Origin: a virus
Virus record (IMG/VR): IMGVR_UViG_3300042372_000326
Span: 1-23,919 of that record
DNA length: 23,919 bases
Direction: 5' to 3' (one strand)
In this document: positions 1 to 8,170 of the stretch, one piece after another
Layout: each line of letters opens with the position of its first letter
Position numbering within the stretch: position 1 is the stretch's first letter
Notes under the pieces: model-generated
Database searches by the model: none
Seen by the model: the letters and a program-made list of their open reading frames with translations, nothing else
Told to the model about the DNA's origin: nothing
Position numbers and translations under genes: made by a program

Positions 1-2007
1 CCACACCAACACCGTATCCGACCCGCCCCCAGCGACGGTGGTGCCAATGGTGGTTGCGTTGGCGTCGGTGACGGTGGCCATCATTCCAGTATTACCGGCA
101 GCGGCGGGGAGGTTTGCGACAGTGGAGCCGACGGGACGGACGCCTTTCAGATACAGCAGCCCGTTAGAATTTGACCCACCATCGCCAAACTGGCCGATGT
201 TTATTCCGGCGCGGGAGAGGGAGAAGTCTTTGCTGCCGTTCACATCGCTGGTGGACGAAAAAGCCATAGCGCGATCATTGGCTAAATTGAAACCCGTTGG
301 CTGCATTGCCACTCGATAGACAGAGGTCACACGAACGCCGAAAAAGGTGCTCTCGCTAACAAACCCGCCGGTTGATTCAATGCCAGCCACCGCCGTCCCC
401 GAGGAGTTCTGCCACGTCGTCAAATTCGTCGTACTTTGCGCCGACCCAGCCCGGATAATCACCTGATTGACGTTCGCCGCAATCGACGGCGTGACGCCGA
501 CGCCGATAGAAGACGCGAACAACCCACCATTCGCATTCGCGCCCCCATCCCCCACCTGCAACGTGTTCGCCGAGGCGCGGGAGAGGGAGAGGTCTTTGGT
601 GGCGCCCTGAGATGCCGCCGACGAAAACCGGTATAGACCGCCAGATCCGACGTCTATGTTGTTGCCATTCTGGTAAAACGTATTTAGCGGGTTGAAAAAC
701 TCTTGCGCTGCCGCTCCTCCGCCCGAATTTATCCACGCCAGCGCCGTCCCCCCGCTGTTCTGCCACGTCTGCAAATTCGTCGAACTCTGCCCCGCCCCGG
801 CGCGGACGATGAGCTGAGTTACGCCGGTAGTGGGGGTTTGGTCGTAGGCGCGGAGGGTGCCGGAGGAGCCGGAGGAGCCTACGTCCAAGCGGAAGTTGCC
901 GTCGGTTGTGGTGCCGAGGAGGAGGTTGCCGGTGGGAGTAAACCGGCCTCGCTCAGTTAGCGCTGTGTCACCGACCACCGCCTTTGTTCCAAATGTAATT
1001 GCGCCAATTTCTCCGTTGACTATATCTTCTCCCGTGACAATGCCCTGGATGGCGGCGAACAGGCGATTACTAGACGATCTATTTAACCCGTAGAAGTCGA
1101 TGCGGGATGACCCACCAAATCCCGTCGTGTTGAGCAATTGGATGCCAGTGCCGCTGGCTCCGGTTACCGCCACACTCCCCGCCACCTGCAACCGATTCGT
1201 CGCATCGTCGGTGGTGGTGCCGAGGAGGAGGTTGCCGGTGGTGGCGGCGAAGCGGGCGCGTTCGGTGTTGCCTTGAGCGATAGCAATAAACGAAGAGCTA
1301 TCGGCACTGTTTATGTACAACGATGAGCCACTACTGGCTAGCACGTAGTTGGCGGCACTAGGCGATGACACGCCAAGATATAACGCGGCGACTGTTCCGC
1401 TCGTATACCTGCCAATATGCGCCGTTTCGGTCGCTACTCCAACGCCGATGCTAAGCAGGTTCGTTGCCGCATTATACGCAAACGCCGCCTCACTCCCCGC
1501 CTGCCCCGCCCCGGTGCCGTAGAGGATCTGGCCGGAGGCGACGGCGGCCCCGCCGCGCACGATGTCCGACGAGTCCGACAGACCGCTGCTCGGGATGGCA
1601 ATGTTTGCCGTGCCGTCGAAGGATACACCCGCGATGGTGCGCGCCGTTGCCAGCGCCGTGGCCGTCGCCGCGTTGCCGGTCGTGGAGCCCGAGGAGCCTG
1701 TCACGTTGCCCGTCACGTTTCCCGTGACGTTGCCGGAAAACGTCGCGGTGATGGTGCCCGCCGTAAAATTCCCGCTCGCGTCACGGGCCACGATGGCCGA
1801 CGCGGTGTTGCTTGCCGTGGCCGTGGTGTTGGCGTTGGAAACGGTTCCAGTTAGCTTCGTTGCGGCCAGCGACGTGATCCACGCCGGGTCAGCGTAGGTG
1901 CTGTTGACATCGACCTTGTCGGTGTTCAGGTTGGTAAAGTTCGTGTTGAGAGTGACCCGCGATGCCGCGATAATGTCGGTTGCAAGGATGGTGGTAATAG
2001 TGGCCAT
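1..2007 (-). CDS. Phage tail fibre protein, 3' part cut by window edge
   Basis: An open frame of 669 residues runs from an ATG at 2007 to base 1 with no stop, so the C-terminus lies outside the window. The ATG overlaps the TAA of the upstream gene (TAATG), which indicates coupling. The N-terminus is Asn/Thr/Ala-rich, then comes a segment typical of trimeric phage fibres with a GNVTGNVTGNVTG repeat (about residues 92-104). Further on, blocks such as TGNLLLGTTTD occur twice. A module of about 117-122 residues containing an RAG-x-Q-S-TNL-TWQNS motif and a later SLSRA motif also occurs twice. The last visible residues (GNTGMMATVTDAN, then TVAGGG) resemble the common C-terminal end of phage fibres, so little may be missing. 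The likely role is a host-contacting fibre at the tail tip; the receptor is unknown. It follows other fibre-related genes, which fits. Confidence 0.8.
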   Translation of the reverse strand, partial: MATITTILATDIIAASRVTLNTNFTNLNTDKVDVNSTYADPAWITSLAATKLTGTVSNANTTATASNTASAIVARDASGNFTAGTITATFSGNVTGNVTGNVTGSSGSTTGNAATATALATARTIAGVSFDGTANIAIPSSGLSDSSDIVRGGAAVASGQILYGTGAGQAGSEAAFAYNAATNLLSIGVGVATETAHIGRYTSGTVAALYLGVSSPSAANYVLASSGSSLYINSADSSSFIAIAQGNTERARFAATTGNLLLGTTTDDATNRLQVAGSVAVTGASGTGIQLLNTTGFGGSSRIDFYGLNRSSSNRLFAAIQGIVTGEDIVNGEIGAITFGTKAVVGDTALTERGRFTPTGNLLLGTTTDGNFRLDVGSSGSSGTLRAYDQTPTTGVTQLIVRAGAGQSSTNLQTWQNSGGTALAWINSGGGAAAQEFFNPLNTFYQNGNNIDVGSGGLYRFSSAASQGATKDLSLSRASANTLQVGDGGANANGGLFASSIGVGVTPSIAANVNQVIIRAGSAQSTTNLTTWQNSSGTAVAGIESTGGFVSESTFFGVRVTSVYRVAMQPTGFNLANDRAMAFSSTSDVNGSKDFSLSRAGINIGQFGDGGSNSNGLLYLKGVRPVGSTVANLPAAAGNTGMMATVTDANATTIGTTVAGGGSDTVLVW
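200..820 (-). repeat. Duplicated fibre module of about 117-122 codons
   Basis: The fibre gene carries two related modules. The block encoding LIVRAG near 800-818 matches the VIIRAG block near 449-468, 351 bases apart. The GCGGGAGAGGGAGA tract at 577 matches that at 211, 366 bases apart. Each module has RAG, STNL, TWQNS, SLSRA and GDGG motifs. Confidence 0.65.
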
Positions 2008-2261
2008 TAGCCCTCCGGTTCGACGCCGATGATGCGGGCGTCGTAGTCAATATTGGTGATGCGGACTTCCTGCTGCACTTCGAAGAGCCGCGACGCCGTT
2101 CCCGCTAACGAAACCGCCCACGGTTGCAGGGCTTCGGCCCAGGTGATAGCCGTGTCGTCCCATGACCCCGTGCCATCGGCCCACGTGCCGGTGCTCGTAG
2201 CCCACGTGTCTGCCGTGCCGCTCCACGGCCCGTAGACTTGCGCGATGGTCATGGTCGGCAC
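2007..2261 (-). CDS. Small tail-region protein with tryptophan heptad repeat
   Basis: The 84-residue protein uses a GTG start whose G overlaps the TAG of the upstream gene (TAGTG); an internal ATG at 2252 is an alternative start. Its N-terminal half has tryptophans at residues 13, 20, 27, 34, 41 and 48, exactly seven apart, usually preceded by Thr, Ser or Pro. The C-terminal half (RLFEVQQEVRITNIDYDARIIG) looks like a separate beta-rich or linker part. I do not recognise the family. It lies between a fibre-tail adaptor and the large fibre gene, overlaps both, and is probably a virion or fibre-assembly component. That function is inferred from position only. Confidence 0.7.
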   Translation of the reverse strand: MPTMTIAQVYGPWSGTADTWATSTGTWADGTGSWDDTAITWAEALQPWAVSLAGTASRLFEVQQEVRITNIDYDARIIGVEPEG

Positions 2262-2545
2262 TAGCGGTTCCTCACGCGAAGAATCATTGAGCGCTCGTCG
2301 GTGCGCCCGGCGCTGGTGACGATGCGGTTTACCAGCGTGTAGTCAGTGCCTACAGTGCCGCCCCCGATCCAGACCACGGTGATGGTGCCGCCGGTGATTC
2401 CGCTGGTGATCTGCGTTAGGCCAGCGGGTACCGTCCAACTTGATGTGATAACGGTTTCGCCGGTCGCCAGCCAGCCGTCCGTCAGCCAGTCAAAGCCGTA
2501 ATCAAGCTCGGCCGAAGGGTCTTTCGTCAAGATCGGTATCACCAT
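2261..2545 (-). CDS. Phage fibre-tail adaptor-like protein
   Basis: This 94-residue protein begins MVIPILTKDPSAELDYGFDW, followed by a Trp/Gly-rich beta region with a TWTVPAGLT-type strand (here SWTVPAGLTQ), and ends with R-x-DERSMILRVRN. That pattern (KDP near the N-terminus, WTVP-GL in the middle, GRTDERS near the end) matches small siphovirus proteins described as fibre-tail adaptors, which are Ig-like beta sandwiches joining fibres to the tail tip. The ATG at 2545 is chosen because the open frame further upstream reads through the preceding gene out of frame. This start overlaps the end of the upstream gene by 7 bases. The gene sits among fibre genes, which supports the call. Confidence 0.72.
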   Translation of the reverse strand: MVIPILTKDPSAELDYGFDWLTDGWLATGETVITSSWTVPAGLTQITSGITGGTITVVWIGGGTVGTDYTLVNRIVTSAGRTDERSMILRVRNR

Positions 2546-2922
2546 GCGGCCTCCAGTGTCGCAACGATGGCCGGGCGCAACTCGGTCACCGTCACGGCCA
2601 ATACCTGCACGTCGCCCAGCAGCCAAAACGCCGCGCTCTCTGGTTGCGGCAGGCGGTCGATGTATTGCGCCGCCTCCATGTCGCGGCCGCCTTCGCGGTA
2701 GCGGATGGTGACGCGGTAGCCGGTAATGCTGGTGTCGCTCGACGCAATCCATATCTGCTGCGCCTTCTTGTCCGGAAACAGCGTCATGCCCGTAATCCGC
2801 CGCATGGCCGGGTAGTCCACGCACGTCACGCGCACGTAGCCAGTGGCGGTGTTGCGCTGCTGGCCGCACAAGTCAGCCAGTGCTGGCAGTGCCACTGCGA
2901 ATAACAAGCCTAAGGTCCTCAT
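2539..2922 (-). CDS. Putative exported small protein inside the tail-fibre cluster
   Basis: The 127-residue protein starts at an ATG forming an ATGA overlap with the upstream stop. An ATG 12 bases earlier is possible but would lengthen the overlap. Residues 1-16 (MRTLGLLFAVALPALA) look like a signal peptide: one Arg, a hydrophobic core and an ALA-type signal peptidase I site before DLCGQ. There is no lipobox. The mature part has two Cys near its N-terminus (DLC and VTC), which could form a disulfide, then a beta-rich stretch with ITGYRVTIRYREGG. I do not recognise the family. An exported protein among virion genes is unusual. It might act in the periplasm, for example in superinfection exclusion, or the hydrophobic N-terminus might instead be a virion anchor. 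Confidence 0.68.
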   Translation of the reverse strand: MRTLGLLFAVALPALADLCGQQRNTATGYVRVTCVDYPAMRRITGMTLFPDKKAQQIWIASSDTSITGYRVTIRYREGGRDMEAAQYIDRLPQPESAAFWLLGDVQVLAVTVTELRPAIVATLEAAW

Positions 2923-3647
2923 AATGCCACCCATGCGCCGTTCACTCGCGCCTGCATCTGGTTATCAGTCGTGTTGTACAAGATCATGCCGTTCGCCGCC
3001 GTAAGCGCGTTGCGCTCACTTGTGGTCAGGCGCGGCACCAGTAATGCGCCAGTGGTTCCGGCAATCTCCAGCGTCGCCGAGGTTGCCGGACTCGATGTGC
3101 GAATGCCCACGTTGCCGCCGTTTGGATTCAGCAGCAGCGGGTAGGTTGTTCCGAGAGCCCCAACGTTCGAAGTCTGGATCCACGCGCCGAACGGCGAGGC
3201 GTTCGACAGCCCGATGTCTATCGAATTTGTGGCGGTGGAGGCGATCCGCACGAGTCCGTTCTGCGTCGTGCCGCTCGTTGCTGGCAGAGAGGTTACGCCC
3301 AGGACCTCTAGCTTTTGTGCCGGCGCTGTCGCACCAATCCCGAGGTAGCCGCTGTTGATAATCCGCGCCGCTTCGGTGCCGCCGTTGTTGCCGACCTGGA
3401 ACACAATCGCCGCACCACTCGCTCCAGCGCCGCTCGTTGCACGCAGCGTGAGCGTCGAGGTTGTCCCCGTGCCGCCCAGCACGACCGGCGCAAAAGCCGA
3501 ACTCGCCGAAATGGCAACGTTCGAAAGCGTGTAGCCGCCGCCGTTCACGTTGTCGCCCCATGCCCGAATGTCGTTGCCGAGGTTGTTGACGTCGGTAAAC
3601 GACAAAGTATCGGAAGCGATAAAATTGACTCGCGACAGCCAGGCCAT
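2919..3647 (-). CDS. Tail fibre/spike-like protein
   Basis: The 242-residue protein has a short N-terminal segment with FTDVNNLGNDIRAWGDNV, then Ser/Thr/Gly-rich repeats including GNVGIRTSSPATSATLEI and YLGIGATAPAQKLEV. Both are the LGIGTT-P-xKLEV type of repeat seen in phage fibres and in bacterial fibre-like proteins. The C-terminus (LLVPRLTTSERNALTAANG, then ILYNTTDNQMQARVNGAW) is a widespread terminal domain of phage fibres and tail-associated proteins. The start at 3647 has an AAGGA site close upstream and lies one base after the preceding stop. It probably contributes to a side fibre or to receptor binding. Confidence 0.75.
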   Translation of the reverse strand: MAWLSRVNFIASDTLSFTDVNNLGNDIRAWGDNVNGGGYTLSNVAISASSAFAPVVLGGTGTTSTLTLRATSGAGASGAAIVFQVGNNGGTEAARIINSGYLGIGATAPAQKLEVLGVTSLPATSGTTQNGLVRIASTATNSIDIGLSNASPFGAWIQTSNVGALGTTYPLLLNPNGGNVGIRTSSPATSATLEIAGTTGALLVPRLTTSERNALTAANGMILYNTTDNQMQARVNGAWVAL

Positions 3648-3648
3648 G

Positions 3649-3882
3649 CTATTCCTTTGCCTCGACGCGCACCAGCGCCGTGGCGTCGGCGTTCATCTGG
3701 TAGGTGTCGTTGGCGTCAACCTCGTGCGACTCCAGAATCGTCTGCAAAACCATCTGGACGGTCATTTGAAGCGCCTTGTCGATGTCCTGAAGCGGCGCAA
3801 TCTTCGCGCGGTTCGCGTTGATCTCCATCACGCACTGGTTGAGCCGCGCCTGCTGTTGTTTGGTGAGTTGAATGGTGTCCAT
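3649..3882 (-). CDS. Small hypothetical tail-region protein
   Basis: The 77-residue protein from the ATG at 3882 reads MDTIQLTKQQQARLNQCVME and is predicted mostly helical, with an acidic C-terminus. A longer form from a TTG at 3921 would overlap the hub gene by about 30 bases and is less likely. No clear Shine-Dalgarno is visible, so it may depend on coupling to the hub gene that ends seven bases upstream. I do not recognise the family. Small helical proteins in this position can be fibre-assembly or virion proteins, but nothing in the sequence proves that. Confidence 0.65.
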   Translation of the reverse strand: MDTIQLTKQQQARLNQCVMEINANRAKIAPLQDIDKALQMTVQMVLQTILESHEVDANDTYQMNADATALVRVEAKE

Positions 3883-3889
3883 ATAGCTA

Positions 3890-6800
3890 TTATGACGTGC
3901 GGATGCCGCCGGTAAATCCAAGCGTGGCCGAGGTCAAGCCCGACGCGCTGCCGACTGATGTTGTGGTCGAGGAAACGTTGCTGACCAGCGTGCTGCTGTT
4001 TCGAGTGAGACTCACCGTGGATTGCGACGAAAACTGCGAGATGTTGGCCGAAGTCGAGCTGATCGTATGAATCACGGTATCGGTTTGCGGGTTGCTGGAG
4101 TGATCCAGATAGTTCAGCGTTATCGTCGTATAACTGATTCCCGTGACCACTGAGGTCGTCGAGGTGTTGACGTTGGTCACGACCGTCTGACTGGCCGGGG
4201 CGTCAAGGTAGTTGATGGTCGTTGTCGTCGGGCTCACGGAAGAAACGACGGTTGCGCTGCTCACGGTCAGGCCGGTGAGGACGCTGGAAGACGCGGTGAC
4301 GCCGGGTGTTGTGCCGATGGAAAAGCTTGAAGCGCTGACAGCACCAGTGCCGCCGGTCAGCGTTATAGTCGTGCTCCCACTTGTATTGTTGACTACGACT
4401 CGCCCGCCCGGATCCGGACTCCCCCCGCCTGCGCTAATAAGCACTCGGCTAACGCTTCCATCGGTCAATGACACCGAGTTGGCGCGGTAGCTCGTGTAAT
4501 AACTCGTGCTGTTGTCGGTGATTCGCATTCCAGCTATTACGGATCCGATTCCGTCGTTAGCGTTAGTAATGACGGTAGTGATGCCGTTTAAATTTAGCGT
4601 AAGCGTGGCCCCGTTTAGCGTAACGTTGCCGCTCGAATCCGCCTTCAGTATGCCGCCGCTGTAGCTCGTGCCGCCCACCGACAGCGTTTTAAACCACCCG
4701 CCCTCGTTGCCAGACTCAACGCCAATAAAGCCGATCTGTGAGCCGCTCGCGTTGTAAACGCCGAACTTGCCAGGCTTCGACCCACCGCCGCCGACGCTAA
4801 TTTCGGTGGCGTCGAGCTTGGCCGTGGTAACTGCCCCGGCCAAAATAGTCGTGGCCGTGACAGCGTTCGTAGCGATCTTCCCGGCGATCACAGCGTTTGC
4901 GGCGATCTCGTTCGAGGTAATGGCATTCGCCTGTAGCTTTGGCGTGCTGATAGCGCCGCTCGCGATGGCCGTCTCGGTGATCTGGTTGGCCGCCACGACA
5001 ATTTTGTTGCCGGTGATCGTGAAAAGGTCGCTCGACGCTGCCAGATACTTCCGCAGGTCCAGCGTCCCCGCCGCGCTGCCAATCGAAAGCGTGTTTTGCG
5101 GCGTGCCAGCTACTTCGGTGTTGGTCCTGCCGTTCACATCAAACGACACCAACTTGGCCGATACGCTCGTGACCGAATCCGGCGAGGGTATGACTACCGC
5201 AATCGGCGATGGCGTGGCCGAGGTTGACGCCAAGAGCGTTGCGCCGCTGTACACGCGAAGCTCGACGCCGCCCCAGGTCACATCAGACGGCGCGGTGAAT
5301 GTCGCCGTGATGCGCTGCTGCGTCGTGCCGTCGCTGGCTGTCACCGTGGCCGCGGCGAACGACGCGCCGGTCACGTGCGAGGTCCATTCTGTGCCAGCCG
5401 TGCCAGCCGACGGCGGCGAGACCGCGATGGTCGCCGATGGCGTGCCCACTGCCGGGTTGCGCCCGTCCGTGTTGGCGTTGGCGTTGTTGTCGATCGAAAC
5501 GGCGTAGAACAGCCACGTCGCCGTCGCCTGTGGGAACGCCGAAAACTCTGCCGTCAGGCCGGTTCCGGTCTCCGCGCCGGTCACTTGGATTTTCTCGTTG
5601 CCCGGCAAATGCAGCCAAATCACCGCGCCGCCCCATCTGGCCAAAGCCGCCGCGCCGCTTGGTTGCGCCCACGCTAGGTCGATCAGCAGAGACTTCTGCC
5701 CTTGCCCGTTGGTAGCGTAGCGAGCGTTGGTAGCCGTAAAACCGCTCACGTTGTCGGCGTAGGGCGTCAGCACTGGCCGGCTAGCCAGCGGCCACGTAAC
5801 AGTGGCGTTGGCTGATGGCGTCAGGCCCGAGACGATGGTGTTAATGCGCGGCTTTTCGCTCGCGTCCATCGAGACAAACCAGCAACGAATGATCGACGAA
5901 CCAACGAAAAGGTCGTACCAGTCGCTCCGCGCCGTTGTCTCATTGACCGCCAGCGCCGGGCCTTGCGCCCGGTTGCCATCCTCGTACTCGTAAACGATCT
6001 GCACGCCGCCGAACTCGCGTTGCCAGGCCGCCGGAGGCGACGCTGGCGCGGTCCAGCCGAACACTAGCCTGTACTTCGGGGACGCGACCTGTGAGTCGTC
6101 GTACTGCACGGTCACGCTTACGCCGGTCACCAGCCGCGCGTACTCTTCGCCGGACTGATAGACCGTGTCGCCGACGGCGATGGTTACGTTGGGCGTTGCG
6201 TTGGTGTTGCCTGCGCGGACCAACTCGGCCTCGGCCGTCTCGCTGTAGCTGGCCAAATAAAAGCGCTTCGTCTCGGCTTGCGTCGGGCGCGGGATGTAGA
6301 CGGTAGCGGGCGAGGTCAGATGGTAGCCCCGATCAATCGGGGCGAAGGTGCCGCCCAAGTTGCGCGTTCCGCCCAGGGTCGCGGAGGAGTTGAGTGGCAC
6401 GGCGCTGCCGGTGCTCTGGTCTACCGGCTCCTCCCACACGTGGACGCCGACAAAGTCGCCGAGTGGCGACGGCGGCGTAAAAAACAGCTTCACCCGCAAA
6501 GTCGTCTCGTCGGCAAACTCGCTGGTCGCCGTTACGCCGGTCACGTTGTCCGGTGCCGTTGGCGTGCTGGTGCTGTTGCTGCCGGCGCTGGTGCCGCTGA
6601 TAGTCGTTACTGACCCGCCCATGCCGGCCAAAGCCCGCCAGTACTCCTGCACGCCGACGATGCTAGTGCCGGTGATGGCGCGGACGCGGAAGCGCAGGTA
6701 CAAGCCGGCCACGTCGGTGACCTGCACGTCATGGATCAGATACGACGACGACGACACACCGCGCGGCGTGTTAGCGATGGTCTGGATCTGGCCAGGCCGG

Positions 6801-8170
6801 AGGGTCACGCACAGCGCCTCTACCTGCTCGTCGGTTTCGTAGCTAATTTCGGTCACCGGGTCTTTCTTGGCCGCGATGACCTGCTGCGCTTCCACTAACG
6901 CTTGCACCTGCCCCAAGTCGCGCTCTAGGAACGCCTCGTAGCGTCCGCTGCCGCCGCCCTCCTGCGTGATCGTCCCGCTAATGTCGCCCGCATCTTCCGC
7001 CGTGATCGTGTCAGCGCCCAACGCCCGGTAAGATACCGTCAGCGTGTCGGCACTGGTCAACACGTCGCCGCCAGCGTCTTGGCGAATCGCAGTCGCGCCA
7101 AACTGCCAATACCATGCTTTGTCCGTGTCCGAAAGATACTGCCCGAAGTCTACATCTTGGTCGTTGAGGCGAATCGCGGCGATCTGCCCCAGCCGCCGCG
7201 AGAGCGTAAAGGCCCGCGCCGTGCCGTCGCCGGTAAACGGTTCCACCAGCGCCGCCACTTGCTCGGCCGGAACACGCGACAGCGTGGCGTTGGTTTTGTC
7301 CTCGCGAGTGCGCCGGGCCTGTAGCGAACGATAGTTCGCACTGCTGGTGGATATTGAAAATGGCGCGGTCGCAAACGTACGCGGCTTAAAGTACAGCTCG
7401 CGGTCTTCGTCGATCCACCACACGAAGTTGCACAGCGCCGCCAGCTGGCCAATGGCTTCAGATACCGTGGTGCTTGCGTCGAACGTCACCACGTCCACCA
7501 CGACGCCGTCATCGACGTTGGTGGTGCCGATGCCTTCGTTGCTTGCAAAGTTGGTAATCAGGTCTTGGACAATGAGCCCAGCGCGTCCGGTCACAAGCAC
7601 TTGGTCGAGCGTGCCGGTGTCTGTGATGTCCACCGCCCCGCCGCCAAGAGTTAGCGACAGCTGCAACGTCGTTGTCCCAGCGTTGACCACAAAGTACTCG
7701 ATAGTGCCGCTTAATCCGCCGCAAATGGCCCCCTGCGCGTGCGCCTTGACTCGGACCTTGTCACCATTCGCCCGGCCATGCGCGGACGCCGTGGTGAGCG
7801 TATTCGTGCTGGCGTCGGCAGTGAAGACAAAGCTGCCGTCGTAGTGCGCCGGTAGCGCCGTCGATGGATTGAAGCACCGCCGCCGGTCGAGCCGCTGCTC
7901 CCAGGTGATGCCGCTGATTTCGTAGAACGCGCCTGCCGCCGCGCCTGCTTCGGTGATCGAGACTTCCGATACTTCGTCGATGCTCCCGGCCCAGAGCTTG
8001 TTGCCACCGGTCCAGATCTCGACAAGCTGCCCCTGTTGCGGTCGGTAGGCCCCGCTAGTCGAAACCACGCGACAGCCAAACGTGGCCCGGTTGCCCAATG
8101 TCGCCGACAGCGACAGGCTGTAGGGAACGATCTCGCGGATACTCCCGCCGATGTAGACGTCGATGCTCAC
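3890..8170 (-). CDS. Tail hub/tip (host-specificity) protein
   Basis: This is the largest gene, 1426 residues. It starts at a GTG that overlaps the tape measure stop (GTGA). The N-terminus (residues 1-100; YRPQQGQLVEIWTGGNKLWAG, ending in ITWEQRLDRRR) and a later segment at about 223-265 (EAIGQLAALCNFVWWIDEDREL) are typical of baseplate-hub domains that close the tail tube. Around 520-960 there are several fibronectin-III or Ig-like beta domains with D-N-V-T/S-G-F/V-T-A linkers. Residues 1063-1122 hold Ile/Ala/Asn-rich repeats (ITETAIASGAIS, NAITSNEIAANAVIAG) ending in AKLDATEISVGG, a signature of lambda J-like and related tail tip proteins. The C-terminal 250 residues are Ser/Thr-rich beta repeats with two NYLD motifs. 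The likely role is a central tail tip that binds the host and carries fibres. Position after the tape measure gene agrees. Confidence 0.85.
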   Translation of the reverse strand: MSIDVYIGGSIREIVPYSLSLSATLGNRATFGCRVVSTSGAYRPQQGQLVEIWTGGNKLWAGSIDEVSEVSITEAGAAAGAFYEISGITWEQRLDRRRCFNPSTALPAHYDGSFVFTADASTNTLTTASAHGRANGDKVRVKAHAQGAICGGLSGTIEYFVVNAGTTTLQLSLTLGGGAVDITDTGTLDQVLVTGRAGLIVQDLITNFASNEGIGTTNVDDGVVVDVVTFDASTTVSEAIGQLAALCNFVWWIDEDRELYFKPRTFATAPFSISTSSANYRSLQARRTREDKTNATLSRVPAEQVAALVEPFTGDGTARAFTLSRRLGQIAAIRLNDQDVDFGQYLSDTDKAWYWQFGATAIRQDAGGDVLTSADTLTVSYRALGADTITAEDAGDISGTITQEGGGSGRYEAFLERDLGQVQALVEAQQVIAAKKDPVTEISYETDEQVEALCVTLRPGQIQTIANTPRGVSSSSYLIHDVQVTDVAGLYLRFRVRAITGTSIVGVQEYWRALAGMGGSVTTISGTSAGSNSTSTPTAPDNVTGVTATSEFADETTLRVKLFFTPPSPLGDFVGVHVWEEPVDQSTGSAVPLNSSATLGGTRNLGGTFAPIDRGYHLTSPATVYIPRPTQAETKRFYLASYSETAEAELVRAGNTNATPNVTIAVGDTVYQSGEEYARLVTGVSVTVQYDDSQVASPKYRLVFGWTAPASPPAAWQREFGGVQIVYEYEDGNRAQGPALAVNETTARSDWYDLFVGSSIIRCWFVSMDASEKPRINTIVSGLTPSANATVTWPLASRPVLTPYADNVSGFTATNARYATNGQGQKSLLIDLAWAQPSGAAALARWGGAVIWLHLPGNEKIQVTGAETGTGLTAEFSAFPQATATWLFYAVSIDNNANANTDGRNPAVGTPSATIAVSPPSAGTAGTEWTSHVTGASFAAATVTASDGTTQQRITATFTAPSDVTWGGVELRVYSGATLLASTSATPSPIAVVIPSPDSVTSVSAKLVSFDVNGRTNTEVAGTPQNTLSIGSAAGTLDLRKYLAASSDLFTITGNKIVVAANQITETAIASGAISTPKLQANAITSNEIAANAVIAGKIATNAVTATTILAGAVTTAKLDATEISVGGGGSKPGKFGVYNASGSQIGFIGVESGNEGGWFKTLSVGGTSYSGGILKADSSGNVTLNGATLTLNLNGITTVITNANDGIGSVIAGMRITDNSTSYYTSYRANSVSLTDGSVSRVLISAGGGSPDPGGRVVVNNTSGSTTITLTGGTGAVSASSFSIGTTPGVTASSSVLTGLTVSSATVVSSVSPTTTTINYLDAPASQTVVTNVNTSTTSVVTGISYTTITLNYLDHSSNPQTDTVIHTISSTSANISQFSSQSTVSLTRNSSTLVSNVSSTTTSVGSASGLTSATLGFTGGIRTS

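Noticed and set aside
377-766. Minus-strand frame of 129 codons inside the left fibre gene
   Set aside because: Different frame from the 669-codon open fibre frame, Arg/Gly-rich nonsense with no motif.
4767-5507. Plus-strand frame of 246 codons opposite the tail hub gene
   Set aside because: Antisense shadow of a GC-rich gene: Val/Ala-rich, no ribosome site, and the opposite strand has strong family motifs throughout.
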